Shown: one piece after another, positions 46,601-58,020 of the stretch
Layout of the letters: each line of letters opens with the position of its first letter
Numbering within the stretch: position 1 is the first letter of the stretch
Program-made: the position numbers and the translations under genes
DNA from: Misgurnus anguillicaudatus
Lineage: Eukaryota > Chordata > Actinopteri > Cypriniformes > Cobitidae
Direction of reading: 5' to 3'
Assembly: GCF_027580225.2 (NCBI RefSeq)
Contig: NC_073359.2
Location: 11,475,001-11,539,000, forward strand
DNA length: 64,000 nt
The notes under the pieces: generated by a model
Databases searched by the model: none
Told to the model about the DNA's origin: nothing
What the model saw: the letters and a program-made list of their open reading frames with translations, nothing else

Positions 46601-49600
46601 TCCATTTTGATTAGCTTGTTTGGATGCCCCGTTTCTATTGGCCGCGCAGGTAATCGCCACAGAGCGTAGCGCAAAAGTTAAAACTATTTTGAACTTTGAC
46701 CACGGCGTGAGCGCAAGCTGCGCTAGCGCTTTGCTCAACACAACAAAAAAAACGCCCTTGCGGGACGCAACCCATTGACATGAATGGGTTTCATAGCGCA
46801 GCGCACACCGCATCCTATGTTAAAGCCCCATTACGCTCGTGACGCTGCGCTCTACAAAATGAGGTCAGGAACATAGATATTGAGTTGAACGTCCGCATTT
46901 GGCGGCCATCTTACCACAGGGCGCTTGCTCACTCATAGCATTGCGTTTAATGTCGCACGTACATTTAAATGACCATAACTTGCTCAATTCTCTACCGATT
47001 TTCAAACGGTTTGGTTTGTTATAAACGTCAGAGATGTACCTATGACTAATGATGGGCGATTTCGAAGCACGCTTCATTAGTCTTCGAAACATTTACGAAT
47101 CTTTTGTTTCGAATCATTGGTTCGGAGCTTGTTTCAAACTGGCCAAAGTCACGTGATTTTAGCAAACGAGGCTTCATTACGTCACAACTGTTTCGAAAAT
47201 CCAACGATTCACCACTAGGGGGAGTTGATCACAAATGACCAGTGTAGGTGAACTCGGGTCAGTTTTATTATAAAAGTTCATGAAGCATTCATCCTTCTGA
47301 CTAAAACACTACCATTTTGTCTACTTTTTGTTTATAGACAGATTTAATGACAAAAAATGTGCATAATTAAAAAGGGAGTTTTAATGATTTGTTTGCCATA
47401 AATAAAACTAAAAACACACAATACACTTTTAATTATCTCTTAATTGAATTAAAAAACTTATTTTTCTTAAAAACATATTTTTAGAACAATCTTGCTATTA
47501 TTTTGTAAAAAGTGTAAAATGTTTGGACAGATCTTGCCGCTTTTACACTATTTTGACCAGCAGGCGTCGCCAGCGTGTGTGATGTTTCGAACGCTTCGAA
47601 AAACTGAATCAATTTGCGAAGCAATTGGTTCAATTGATTCGAAGCTTCGAAAAGCTTTGTTTCTCCCATCACTACCTATGACACTGCATACTTAATGAAT
47701 CATTTTCATGAATCATGTAAAAGCATCCAGAATTATAGCAATGCTAATAACGTTTGTAAGAAACCAAACAGTTTGAAATTCGGTAGAAAATTGAGCAAGT
47801 TATGGTCATTTAAAAGTACCTGCACCATTAAACTCAATGCTACGAGTGAGCGAGCTGTCTGAGGTAAGATGGCCGCCAGGCGATGATGTTAGAGACTCCG
47901 CCGTAACACATCTAGCTTTCATTAGTATACATATCTATGGTCAGGAACACCTCGTATCTCAGAACCTGTGACCTCACCAGGTCTTTGAAGAACGCCGCCT
48001 CTTTGGGCTGTTCAGAGTAACGCTCGAACTGATCCAGACCGTCCTGTAGCTTCAGCGTCAACGTGTCATAGTTTGACCGTACGACCTCCAGTACCTAGAA
48101 GAGAAAACAACGACAAATGTGAGATGCAAAAACCACACTGCAAAGATTCCAAATAGTGCTTTGGTTCATTTTTATTAACTACTTTTCTTTAAAAAGTAAA
48201 TGTAACCATCTTTTGTGGCTCTGCTTTTAGGTTGGATGAGACAACTTTGTCTACGTCTTGACTGAGACATTATTATTTCACTACATCATTATTATTGTTG
48301 TTCATACAGAACTTTGGGGGTCGTGAAGCAGCGGGGACCTATGAGAAAAATTCAGAGCGGGAAAGCAGATAGAGGTCTAATGGAGGTCATGAGGTAGCAT
48401 CTGGCATGGCGAGATGAAAGAGAAGAGGATTCATGAATGTGAGCGATAAGCTGGGGTGACCATCTGTAAAACTGACCTGACTTCTGCTGCGTATCATCAT
48501 TACCCTACAGATCAAGGGGTAATTACACAACACCTGTGACCACAAACACCAGCGTGTGTCTTACTAATGAACGACTTTTCTAATAAAATGTTATCTGCGA
48601 GGCGTTCGGATAAACCGAAATATATGATACTAGTCCGTAACCAGGTCATTTGTAAAGACAGCTTTGCCAAGGTTAATATAGATGTAAAATTTGTGGATCT
48701 GAAATAGTCAACGGGTGTGACAAGTGTTGTAAAGATCTACAGTACCTCGATTTGGGGGTGTCATCATAATAAACAACAAAATATGGTTTTAAGTTTATTT
48801 GTCTTGTTTCTTGATGGTATTTACCTGATCTTCTGAAAGCTGAGAGATGTGATTCACTGCAGCGTATGACTCAATCTTAGGGTTGAAATGGTTAATAATT
48901 GCCCTAAAAAAACAGAAATAAAGACAATCACGCAATGAAACGCATACATTGTTGCATAACGAAAGGTTTGCATTGGAATCTTTTTTGGAAACCGTGCCGT
49001 CCCACTTTTCCTGGACAAAAAGCTCTTTTGAATATTCTGCTGTAATCCTTTGCATTATGCATGCTTCAGAAAACCATTCAACTGCTTTTGTGTGTGCGCA
49101 AACACATGGTCACAACTTTGAATGCTGGAGATTGCTTAAGCATTACCTCAGACTCCAAAATCAATAATTTATTCACCGTCTTCTTTGCAACCTCCATGCA
49201 CACACACCAAAATAATAAGCATTGGACAGCAAGTTTTACTATTCCAACATTTCAGTCTCAGACTTGAACTCATTTGGTTTTTTTTAGACAATTTATTTAT
49301 TTATATATGTAGATATATATTTTAAAACTATCCAACTAGGCCTTTATAAAAATTATTACACGGCACTTTAAAATACTTGATTCTGATTGGCCAGTCACAA
49401 CATTTCAAGGTAACTACCACTTAAAACGAATGACCCACGGTAAGGCGGATGCTGCAAGTCATTTTGACAGATACGGTTTAATATTACACAGAAATTAAAT
49501 ATAAATATGTATTTTATTAACATATATGACATAATATTTATACATGATTAAACCAAATGGTGTGTTAATGACATTTGAACGTCCTGTCTTTCTTAAAACC

Positions 49601-52600
49601 GAAAGTAAACAAAAATGAGCAAATATAATATTTCAAATCAATATTTAATCTTTCTCACCTTAGTTATGAGGTAAACAGCCGTGTTATAAACAGGATAATG
49701 TACAAGCAGCAGGTTGTTATCGTGAAATAAGTCCCTTCAATGTGATACCGCTGCATGTCGGGGCTAATTTCTGCGTTAACAACCTGCTGCCTATACATTA
49801 TCTTGTTTATTACATTGTGTTCAGTACCTCAGATGGGCGGAGAGAAGGCGGTCGCGTGTGGCTGTTCGAACACATTCAACCACATGTGCGTTTACAATAC
49901 AAAAGCAATCCGATCAAAGGGGGTTTCGACTACCCCTGAATGTGGTTGAAAGTGGTCGGAAGTGGACGCGTTCAAAATGTTTTACACCTGGCATTAACAT
50001 CGTCCACTTGTGATCCGATCGACGAAAACGAATGTTAATGCCAAGTTTAAACAGCCTCAAAAAGTCTTCCTTTCACTGAAATAAATAGTCCCTGACTGAC
50101 TGTAAACGGTAACAGTTTTACATATGTTTACATTGCTAAGGGTGCTGCGCAGTCATACACTCGTTGGGTGCAGCGCTCATAGATGTCATAGATGTGTTTT
50201 ATCATAAATAACACACAGCTATTGACCAATCAGAATCAAGGACTGGAACTAACCGTTTTATAAATATCCTGTATATATACACATATACGCAGTTGGTAAG
50301 TTTATAATTATACAATTGACCAATCAGAATCAAGGACTGGAACTAACCGTTTTATAAATATACTGTATATATACACATATACACAGTTGGTAAGTTTATA
50401 CTTATACAGACTAATATTTCTTACCTGACATTGATGAGTGCATGAGTTACTTTACTAGCCGGCTCCTTCCATTGTCCTGTGTTGGTGGAGACTCTCAGCA
50501 CTGTGATGTCATGAAAATCAGGTTAGCGACAAACAAAAGCAAACATCTATTCAAAGCTGGACTAAAGTGATTCGGTGGTCACGTGACTCACCCATGCAGT
50601 AGAGGTTGTCAAACACCTGATGCATGCGAATAATCTCGTAATAGAGTTCGTCGTAACTGCTGGGCGTGGGCAGAAACGTGTCTCCATACGTGATGAACAT
50701 GTTAAAGAGGTTCACAACCTAGTCGAGTAAGATAAGAGAGGTGACCAAAGGAAAATTTAAATAAGCCCCAAGTGTATTCGCGCGTAACGAGCTGACAAAC
50801 TGTTGCTGACGTCTAGTGTTATTTTACCTGAAGGGCCAGCTGGAAGATATTGTGTTTTGCCAGAAGGATGGTCTCATTAGACATCAGAAACTTCAGAAGG
50901 TTAATGAGAGCTAAAGAAACACAATTAACAGAGCCACATGAAAGCCATTGGGTGAGACTGATATCCTCACACAAAAATCATCGCTCATGTGAACTTACAC
51001 AACTCTGCATCAATTTGAATTATTATTTTCAACATGACAATTTAGACAAAGTCAAAAACAATATCAATATATGTTGAACTTTCTTCTTTCTTTTATTGTT
51101 TGATTGACATTGAGACAGACAGTTTTAAGATCTACTGTAATGCTGGGATCTAATATAATGTAACACATCAGATATTTTTCCTCAAACATTTACTTAAGAC
51201 ATAACAGATTATATCTGTGAATTCTTGCCAAAACAGATATTTTTAAAACTGTAATTCTGTGTAATTTTGACAGCCCTGTATTGGGTTCCTATGTAATCTA
51301 CGTTTTGTTTATTTTGCTTGTTATATAAATAAACTACTTTAAAAGGACTTTGTTGTTACTTATTCTTCGCAGAGTTTACCGGAAGTTACGTGATGACCAC
51401 GAAAGCTGCGGGTTTATGTTGTTACTGCTGAAACAGTCTATATGAAGTGTTTCGTTGCAAAACGAGATAACCACCATTTTTTTAATTGTTCAGAAATCGT
51501 GTTTTTTGGTTGTGCATTCCAATTGATTTCAATGCAACTGCAGTTGGTTTGTTTTGATTTAAACCTTCATAACTTAAAAATACAGCTAAGTAGCACCATA
51601 AAACAAAAGAATAACATGATAACATAATAATAAACATGTTTTGACAAAAATGTAAAAAAATGGATTTATCTCGTTTTGCAACGAAACTCTTCATATATAT
51701 ATATATATATATTAGGGGTGTAACGGTACCTGTATTTGTACCGGACCTTTTCGGTACAGGGCTTTCGGCACGGTGCACATATGCACCGAAGGGCCGAATG
51801 CAATCTTTTTTGTGCGGAACATAGATACATTTTCGTCAAACATATAACATAATTCGGCCAGCAGAAAGATTTTTATTTACTTAGTTGTATATTCGTTTGA
51901 TTATTGATGTAAATGTTTACGGGCCGCTTACGTGTCGCGTCTAAAAGCGCGTCTCAACGCGCTGTTTTGTTCTTTCAAAAGTGCGTGAGAGGTTGCGCGT
52001 TTTTCGTTGCTACGCAATCATGAGACGCGTTTTCAATGACAGTGAGAAGGAATGCGTGATCGGATTTTCATCTGCACCTCACGTCAATCATGTCATTGTC
52101 ACAATGCGATCAGCTGGTCGGGACAGAGAAGAGCTGTAACCCGGGCTTACTCAGCTGCGATAAGGGGGTTATGTTAGTTTAAATCACAGCTTACATTGAC
52201 GACACAAGCAAAGATTAGGAGAAACATGCAAAAGATAAAAGATGGCTATGTATGCAACTCACTCATCTAAATTTGAGTGTATAATAAGTATATCATCCTG
52301 TTGCTTGCTATGCAGTTACACATAGAGCAGTAATATTATTTTTTATACAGAGGTGGTACATAACCAATTCAATACTGCGAGTTAAACAATCCAAAATAAA
52401 TTAAAACAGAAACTTTTTTTGGTGGCAAAAATGTAGGCTAATAGTTCATAAATGTATTCAAGAATTGAATTTGTTAGTTTAGTGCAAGGTTTTAGTAGAA
52501 AACGTTTAAGGTTAAGAAAAGAGTTACCTACTGTTATAAAATAATGTAAAAAAAAGTATGTTAATTAGCGGAAAACGTTGCAATAGTATTTTATTAATAA

Positions 52601-55600
52601 TTTTTTATTTTATATATATTTTATTTATTATATTTGAATAAAAAGTGTTTCAAAAGTGTAAAGAATTTGTAAAAAAAGTTTATAGTAATAAACAACCTGC
52701 AGTTTAATGTTTGCATTTTTCCCTTACTGTACCGAAAATGAACCGAACGTGGCTTTAAAACCGAGATATGCACCGAACCGTGATTTTGCGTACCGTTACA
52801 CCCCTTATTAAAACACGTTTTTACCGAAATTTTATATATATGTATATATGTAACAAACTTTCACATAGCATCCTTAGGTTATAAAAACATAAAAAATTCA
52901 AATCCATAATTTGATTTTCAAAGATTTTTCTTCAAAATGCTATAAATCTATTGAATCAATATATAAATGTGCATTCATCTTTGCCATGTTATATTCATTT
53001 AGGCCCTGTCCCAATATTCACACTAAACCCTAAGGTCTTCCTCGAAGTGGACACTTGTTGAAAGTGCACTTAGCAGAGTAAATGCGCAAGGGCCTGAAGC
53101 TGCGAAGAGCAGAATTGGGACAGTTTTGCACACGTCACTATCTACGTCACTTCTGTTGTGATCTGGGGCTGGATTCACAAATGCAATTCTCCAACATTTC
53201 TTAAGAATTTCTCAAATATTAAGAACATCTTAAATGTTTGTTTTAAGAATAAAATGACAAGCTTTGAAACAAATTATTCAACCCTGCTCATGAGGTTATC
53301 AGTCCATTAATCTTTTAACCACCTTGTAATGACTATAGAAGATGTTATTTGCTGTTGCAACAGAAACCAGCTAGTGTATGAAGAAAGTGCAGTGAGTAAA
53401 AATATCATTCCCTAATCTCCCAATCGGTCCATCATGCGGGTGCTTAACTCTACGTGCCCGGTTCTGTCTCCCGCACACATGCGTCCGCATGACAGAGATG
53501 GACGCGGAGGGTGAAGTGTGTTCTATTGTAATATTTTCACTAATACTATGTGTTTCGTGATATTACTGAAGTAAGCCATTAAACTCTATTATTTTAGGAG
53601 TATGAATTCCTCATTAAACTTATCTTTGTAAAGTAAACATTTTAAATGTTTTCCTTCTGAGTTTTCCCGGCGTCCGACCATAGCAACCGTTTTGCTCCCT
53701 CGTTGGTTAGCTGTTCGAAACGTCACGACACTGCAAGGAGTCTGGGTAATAGCCTATAGCAAAGTGCGGTCTAATGCGCACTTGCTAAAGGGGTGCATTA
53801 AGGGCGCTCATGATCACCCCTGGAGAACACCATTAGAGAATCGGACACCCTACGGTCTTGTACCCCTTAGCGAGAATGCGCATTGAGGGGCACAAGGGCG
53901 TAAGTGCGGATAATGGGACCCCTGACTATTGTTATACACAGATTAGTTGACTATTGGTATACACAAATTAAATATTAATGGCATTAGTCAAAACACGTTT
54001 GTAGTTTGTCACATTGTTGCGGTTATACTTGGGACATCGTCACTGAACTTTTTTCACATCGTTCAGCTGTAAAATGTTTTGGTATTGTATTTTGCATAAA
54101 ATTAAGAAATTACTATTAGATACTGACCTGATACAATACTGATTTTGGCGGTAACTCATTTTTTTTTTAATGCCATTTATTACGTTTTGAAATATATATA
54201 CACTCACCTAAAGAATTATTAGGAACACCTGTTCAGTTTCTCATTAATGCAATTATCTAGTCAACATATGACATGGCAGTTGCTTCAATGCATTTAGCGG
54301 TGTGGTCCTGGTCAAAACAATGTCCTGAACTCCAAACTGAATGTCAGAATGGGAAAGAAAGGTGATTTAAGCAATTTTGAGCGTGGCATGGTTGTTGGTG
54401 CCAGACGGGCCGGTCTGAGTATTTCACAATCTGCTCAGTTACTGGGATTTTCATGCAACAACCATTTCTAGGGTTTACAAAGAATGGTGTAAAAAGGGAA
54501 AAACATCCAGTATGCGGCAGTCATGTGGACGAAAATGCCTTGTTGATGCTAGAGGTGAGAGGAGAATGGGACGACTTATTCAAGCTGAAAGAAGAGCAAC
54601 TTTGACTGAAATAACCACTCGTTACAACCGAGGTATGCAGCAAAGCATTTGTGAAGCCACAACACGCACAACCTTGAGGCGGATGGGCTACAACAGCAGA
54701 AGACCACACCAGGTAGCACCAGGAAAAAGAGGCTACAATTTGAACGAGCTCACCAAAATTGGACAATTGAAGACTGGAAAAATGTTGCCTGGTCTGATGA
54801 GTCTCGATTTCTGTTGAGACATTCAGATGGTAGAGACAGAATTTGGCGTAAACAGAATGAGAACATGGATCCATCATGCCTTGTTACCACTGTGCAGGTG
54901 GTGGTGTAATGGTGTTGGGGATGTTTTCTTGGCACACTTTAGGCCTCTTAGTGCCAATTGGGCATCATTTAAATGCCACGGCCTACCTGAGTATTGTTTC
55001 TGACCATGTCCATCCCTTTATGACCACCATGTTCCCATTCTCTGATGGCTACTTCCAGCAGGATAATGCAACATGTCACAAAGCTTGAATAATTTCAAAT
55101 TGGTTTCTTGAACATGACAATAAGTTCACTGTACTAAAATGGCCCCCACAGTCACCAGATTTCAACCCGATAAAGCATCTTTGGGATGTGATGGAACGGG
55201 AGCTTCATGTTTGGATGCGCATCCCACAAATCTCCATCAAGTGCAAGATGCTATCCTATCAATATGGGCCAACATTTCTAAAGAATGCTTTCAGCACCTT
55301 GTTGAACCAATGCCACGTAGATTTAAGACAGTTCTGAAGGCGAAAGGGGGTCAATCACAGTATTAGTATGGTGTTCCTAATAATCTGTTAGGTGAGAGTA
55401 TATATATAAAAAATATTTTTATTCTATGCTTTTACATTTTTTATTTTACGATTTTATTAAACTTTATCTTTACAGTTGTCATAATCATCCTTGATGTGAA
55501 CGGGCCTTAAGTCTTTTTAAGCTCATCTTCATCCACTAGTGATAAATTGAAGCAAGTAACTGAAACATGGTCAGTATTAAGATTTGATGGTCATGTTAAA

Positions 55601-56419
55601 TGTTCAGTCTATTTTGTGTTTGTTAAACATAACAGAAACAATAAAACAGATTTGAAAATAACAAAATAGAAATGAATGCAAAAGCACATTAGTCACTGTC
55701 TTACATGACCAGAGCTCGTTCCAGGTGTAATGTAGTCTAATTCTGCACTTCTTCTGATAGCAGATCAGTTTGTGAATAATCTGAACACAGCGCCTACAAA
55801 TAAATTAACACATATTTATTCTCATAGTATCCTTAGTAGTAGAAGCATTACAATGTATTCAAACTGAAAACTTACATATAAAGATCCATTGGAAAATCCT
55901 TCATCATGTGAGTAATGATGAACTCGACCATCAGATCTGTCAATTAGACAATCACACAAACTTTATTTCATGATTCATCTTACATTCAATACTGAATTAC
56001 TTGTTTTGTACTCACCCAGCACTGCACACACTAAAGGTCGAGAGGGAATGTTTTTATCCGCTACTTTCTTTCGGTGTCTCATTGGCTAAAAAACATGTGA
56101 ATAAAAATTGCTGTTCAACAGATTAGACGTAACGTGGAGGAAGTTGCTTTGTATTCATTGTCTACACTTAAATTTTAGGAGATCCAAGCGGAGCCTCTTA
56201 CCATTCTGTGCAAGCTGACTCTGAAGTTCATGTTGTCATCGTGGAGAAAGGCATCGGCATACTGGTCCTGTTTAACATAGAGCGAGTGGAAACCATCAAA
56301 GTAGGGAACACACACACACACAAAAAAACCCCGACCAAATTGCATCCAAAACTGCATTACCTCAGCTATGCAGGTCAGAATGATGAGGCACAGTCGAGCA
56401 CTGTTGAGTCTATGTTCAT
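43524..56419 (-). CDS. armh3: armh3 (C10orf76 homologue), last eleven exons
   Basis: ARMH3 is an armadillo-like helical protein that binds PI4KB and acts at the Golgi in PI4P and GBF1-dependent trafficking. Exons here: 56361-56419, 56202-56267, 56016-56085, 55876-55936, 55705-55793, 50828-50910, 50592-50718, 50425-50500, 48825-48903, 47978-48094, 43524-43616. They join without a frame break into about 305 residues plus stop, the C-terminal part (DUF1741 region) of a protein of 689 aa in human. Marker stretches are [51 protein letters not shown] and [20 protein letters not shown]. The upstream exons lie beyond 64000 or in unread sequence. kcnip2 follows downstream on the same strand, as in human. 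Confidence 0.95.
43836..43935. repeat. fish interspersed repeat end (TTTTTTCCTGACTACAAG ... AAGTCGCA)
   Basis: The TACCGTTTTTTCCTGACTA and AGTATAAGTCGCATTAG motifs, repeated as AAAGTCGCACTGGACTATAC, are typical of a widespread fish DNA repeat. Its right boundary was not found. In the last armh3 intron. Confidence 0.5.
44194..45000 (+). mobile_element. P-element-like DNA transposon remnant (GAGGGTATGCAT ends)
   Basis: Left end ATAGAGGGTATGCATATGAC and right end GTCAATGCATACCCTCTAT are inverted, with GACGTCAC / GTGACGTC just inside. The interior opens a short frame with a THAP-type zinc-finger start (44329-44421), the DNA-binding domain of P-element transposases. Unrelated AT-rich sequence follows, so most of the transposase is missing. 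Confidence 0.7.
44329..44421 (+). pseudogene. truncated THAP-domain (P-element transposase start)
   Basis: ATG opens 30 residues, [20 protein letters not shown] then [10 protein letters not shown], and stops at TAA. The C-x3-C pair followed by LSFYRLP is the N-terminal half of a THAP zinc finger, which normally continues to a second C-x2-H pair about 50 residues on. That half is absent. The frame is too short to have been flagged by length. Confidence 0.65.
45001..45850. other. armh3 last intron, no feature seen
   Basis: AT-rich sequence without recognisable repeats or exons; only short open frames. Confidence 0.4.
45855..45935 (-). repeat. SINE tail fragment
   Basis: On the minus strand it reads TTCGGATAAAAGCGCCTGCT then AAATGCATACA, the same fish SINE tail as at 15460-15590. 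Confidence 0.6.
45959..46826. mobile_element. element with GCGTTCACATAGGAAGCGG ends, split by a foldback repeat
   Basis: GGAAGCGGTGTGCGCTGCGC on the left pairs with GCGCAGCGCACACCGCATCC on the right. It contains the CCAGCT foldback at 46197-46483. Confidence 0.75.
46197..46483. mobile_element. CCAGCT-rich foldback element (TCCCTACTGAAAAAT ends)
   Basis: Ends TCCCTACTGAAAAATACAGC and GCTGGATTTTTCAGTAGGGA are inverted. The interior is built from AGCTGGT on the left and ACCAGCT on the right. This is a familiar palindromic repeat of fish genomes. Confidence 0.85.
46872..47939. mobile_element. foldback hAT-like element with TSD GTCAGGAA, interrupted by a second hAT
   Basis: GTCAGGAA is duplicated at 46864-46871 and 47940-47947. 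The ends CATAGATAT and ATATCTATG are inverted. Long inner arms pair, for example GGCGGCCATCTTACC with GGTAAGATGGCCGCC and CATAACTTGCTCAATT with AATTGAGCAAGTTATG. Confidence 0.88.
47047..47674. mobile_element. 628 bp hAT element with TSD CCTATGAC
   Basis: Ends TAATGATGGGCGATTTCG and TTTCTCCCATCACTA are inverted, with CGAAGC motifs inside. CCTATGAC is duplicated at 47039-47046 and 47675-47682. It sits inside the foldback element. No transposase frame. Confidence 0.92.
47978..48094 (-). CDS. armh3: armh3 penultimate exon
   Basis: Encodes [20 protein letters not shown] then [19 protein letters not shown]. Donor GTGAGG. A transposon with 8 bp TSD lies only 30 bases into the following intron. Confidence 0.96.
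48825..48903 (-). CDS. armh3: armh3 exon
   Basis: Encodes [20 protein letters not shown] then QLSEDQ. Acceptor TTTTTAG, donor GTAAAT. Confidence 0.96.
49338..50268. repeat. composite repeat with TTCTGATTGG arms in an armh3 intron
   Basis: CTTGATTCTGATTGGCCAG on the left pairs with GACCAATCAGAATCAAGG on the right, followed by ACTAACCGTTTTATAAA. An inner hairpin (GCAGCAGGTTGTT with AACAACCTGCTGC) lies at about 49686-49812. A related sequence is at 58021-58483. Confidence 0.6.
50221..50408. repeat. two-copy tandem duplication, period ~94 bp
   Basis: ATTGACCAATCAGAATCAAG to GCAGTTGGTAAGTTTATA is repeated with a few changes, ending 16 bases before the armh3 exon at 50425. Confidence 0.8.
50425..50500 (-). 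CDS. armh3: armh3 exon
   Basis: Encodes [20 protein letters not shown] then LINV with split codons at both ends. Donor GTAAGA. Confidence 0.95.
50592..50718 (-). CDS. armh3: armh3 exon
   Basis: Encodes [20 protein letters not shown] then [20 protein letters not shown] and CM. Acceptor GACTAG, donor GTGAGT. Confidence 0.96.
50828..50910 (-). CDS. armh3: armh3 exon
   Basis: Encodes [20 protein letters not shown] then IFQLALQ. Acceptor TCTTTAG, donor GTAAAA. The preceding intron (50911-55704) is loaded with transposons. Confidence 0.95.
51284..51440. repeat. interspersed repeat shared with 38456-38615
   Basis: GCTTGTTATATAAATAAACTA, GAGTTTACCGGAAGTTAC and TTTATGTTGTTACTGCTGA (shortened) occur in the same order in both places. 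No coding frame. Confidence 0.7.
51441..51695. mobile_element. 255 bp MITE (TATGAAGnGTTTCGTTGCA ends), copy 1
   Basis: About 32 bp of inverted ends: TATGAAGTGTTTCGTTGCA and TGCAACGAAACTCTTCATA, with AAACGAGATAA inside. The body matches 58990-59245 closely. Confidence 0.88.
51713..52807. mobile_element. hAT-type element (TAGGGGTGTAACGGTAC ends)
   Basis: Ends TAGGGGTGTAACGGTACCTG and CGTACCGTTACACCCCTTA are inverted, and sub-terminal ATGCACCGAA with its partner also pair. It inserted next to an AT run, so a TSD cannot be read. No transposase frame. Confidence 0.75.
52808..54195. mobile_element. broken copy of the 26307-27307 element with an insertion
   Basis: TTTCACATAGCATCCTTAGG and AAATGTGCATTCATCTTTGCC (shortened) at the left and ACTGACCTGATACAATACTG at the right match the inverse of 26307-27307. 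Between them lies an insertion (about 53001-53925) with ends GGCCCTGTCCCAAT and ATAATGGGACCCC. Confidence 0.65.
54201..55398 (+). mobile_element. Tc1-like transposon, copy 2 (TA-flanked, inactive)
   Basis: Ends CACTCACCTAAAGAATTATT and AATAATCTGTTAGGTGAGAG lie between TA dinucleotides. It is the same family as 29368-30585 but inserted in the opposite orientation relative to the host gene, in a large armh3 intron. The transposase frames at 54512-54817, 54876-55088 and 55139-55366 are out of register with each other. Confidence 0.92.
54350..55366 (+). pseudogene. broken Tc1 transposase (copy 2)
   Basis: Pieces include [44 protein letters not shown] then a stop where the family continues, and [20 protein letters not shown] to the natural end. 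Frameshifts separate the first catalytic region, the stop follows the second, so no full protein can be made. Confidence 0.9.
55705..55793 (-). CDS. armh3: armh3 exon
   Basis: Encodes [20 protein letters not shown] then HYTWNELWS plus one base. The junction codon to the next exon reads Ser where human has Ala. Donor GTAAGA. Confidence 0.94.
55876..55936 (-). CDS. armh3: armh3 exon
   Basis: Encodes [19 protein letters not shown] with split codons at both ends. Donor GTAAGT. Confidence 0.95.
56016..56085 (-). CDS. armh3: armh3 exon
   Basis: Encodes [20 protein letters not shown] then AVL plus one base. Acceptor TTTTTAG, donor GTGAGT. Confidence 0.95.
56202..56267 (-). CDS. armh3: armh3 exon
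   Basis: Encodes [20 protein letters not shown] then RM; phase 0. Donor GTAAGA. Confidence 0.95.
56361..56419 (-). CDS. armh3: armh3 exon (first of those visible)
   Basis: Encodes [19 protein letters not shown]. Acceptor TTTTCAG leaves phase 1 to the left (codon completed by AT). Donor GTAATG. Confidence 0.9.
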
Positions 56420-57017
56420 CTGAAAACATAAGAAAACTATGTTAAGATTTATGTACAAGTGCACACTACAATTGTGTACAAGTATGCTGTCTAGGTGGGT
56501 GGTATTCAATGGATCATAAAGTAGGTGTGGCCTAAGCAAAGACTATTACACTTTGTTCTTTGGTAAGAAGAACAGCATATTTAATCACCACCATCCAAGA
56601 TGTTTATGTCTTTATGTGTTCAGTCAAGAAGAAATTTTAAAATTACAGTTTCAAAGGGCTCTAAATGATCCCAACCGAGGCATAACTGTGCATTCACTCC
56701 GCCACCGGCGGGAGCGTCAATAAAAGCTCTGGCTGCCCTGCCAACGACGCTCTGACGCTCGATTACATTCTCTGAACTCCTCTCAGGCGGAGGTTTCCGC
56801 ATTCCGATTGGTTGCCGCCGAACATTTCCTCCTTCCGATTGGTTGCTGCCAAACCGGGTCATATCTCATTACCATTACCATAGAGCTGATTTCAACTCTC
56901 CTCGACGCTCACGCTGTACATGACGCGCCGTGCCGCTGCTCATCGCCGGCTCTCATGGAAAATGAATGACTTCCCGCCACTTTGACCCTCTCGCCGGTGG
57001 TGGTATGAATGCACAGT
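56420..57017. other. armh3 intron with a MITE
   Basis: No exon seen. 56685-57017 is an inverted-repeat element with ends ACTGTGCATTCACTCCGCCA and GGTGGTATGAATGCACAGT, its inner ends (CCGGCGGGAG and CTCTCGCCGG) pairing too. The 80 aa frame within it is not a gene. Confidence 0.6.
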
Positions 57018-58020
57018 AAGGGGCCAATTACACCAAAAGTGTTTTTGGCAGTTGCAGGTGTATTTTTGAATGATATTCTATGGGCAGGGAGTGTTTGCGC
57101 GCTGTTTATGCGCGGCGAGCGCCTTGTGGTTTTTGCCGCCAGCAGCAGCACGCGCTTTTGAAGGAGCGCCCGACGTCATTTGCGTCTTTCCATTGTCCAA
57201 TCGAATGAGGCGAGAGGCGGGCCTTACGTCGTGGTGAGGGAAGTTTACAGTTGCTTTGAAGAACCGGACTCCACTCGCTCACTCTCTCCTGCCTGTTTGT
57301 GCACCTCTCACCACTGATCTATATAAATGACTGGATTGCGCGTAGAACGCTTGACGTAACAGCGTGAGGTGAAGCCAGCGCAGAGTTCGAGCGGCCATCT
57401 TGGTATACCCAACCGGCAGAGTGACTTCCATTCAAAATCATGATCAAAATGTACCCCCTTTATAGCGTGTTAGGCCTTGTTTACATTGTCAGTCAAATGT
57501 GACCCAATTTCGATTTTTTGCTTATATGTGACACAGATCGGATGTGTTCTGTGGCAGTGTAAACAGGGAAAAAACGCATACATTCGGATATTTTGAGATC
57601 CGTTTCAGGCCTCATTCATATGTGGAAATAAATCAGATATAAATCAGATATGTGCCTATGCGACTGTAGTGTAAACGGGCCGATCGGATTTTCTGAGGCA
57701 TTACGTTCTGTACATCATTAAAACTGCGACAATTTAGAACTTCACGTAAATGTGAAAGTCGGAAAGCTTTGAAAATACATAGGATTCAAGTTGCATTTCT
57801 TCCCTTAACTTTTTATATTGTTGTAGTTTTATATAAATGAAAAAAGCAAACCAATCATTTCTTTAAAAAAAATCTAAGGATCTCTATAGACCTATTTATG
57901 TAATAAGGCAAGTAAAATGTTTTCCATCTATTCGTTTTTGTTAAACCTTCTCCTTTATATAAGCGAGTAATTTTAGCAATTTATTGTTGTTCTGTTCTGT
58001 TATAATAAAATAAGTAAGCA

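Noticed and set aside
54521..54877. 118-residue minus-strand frame
   Set aside because: Antisense to the Tc1 transposase pieces of copy 2.
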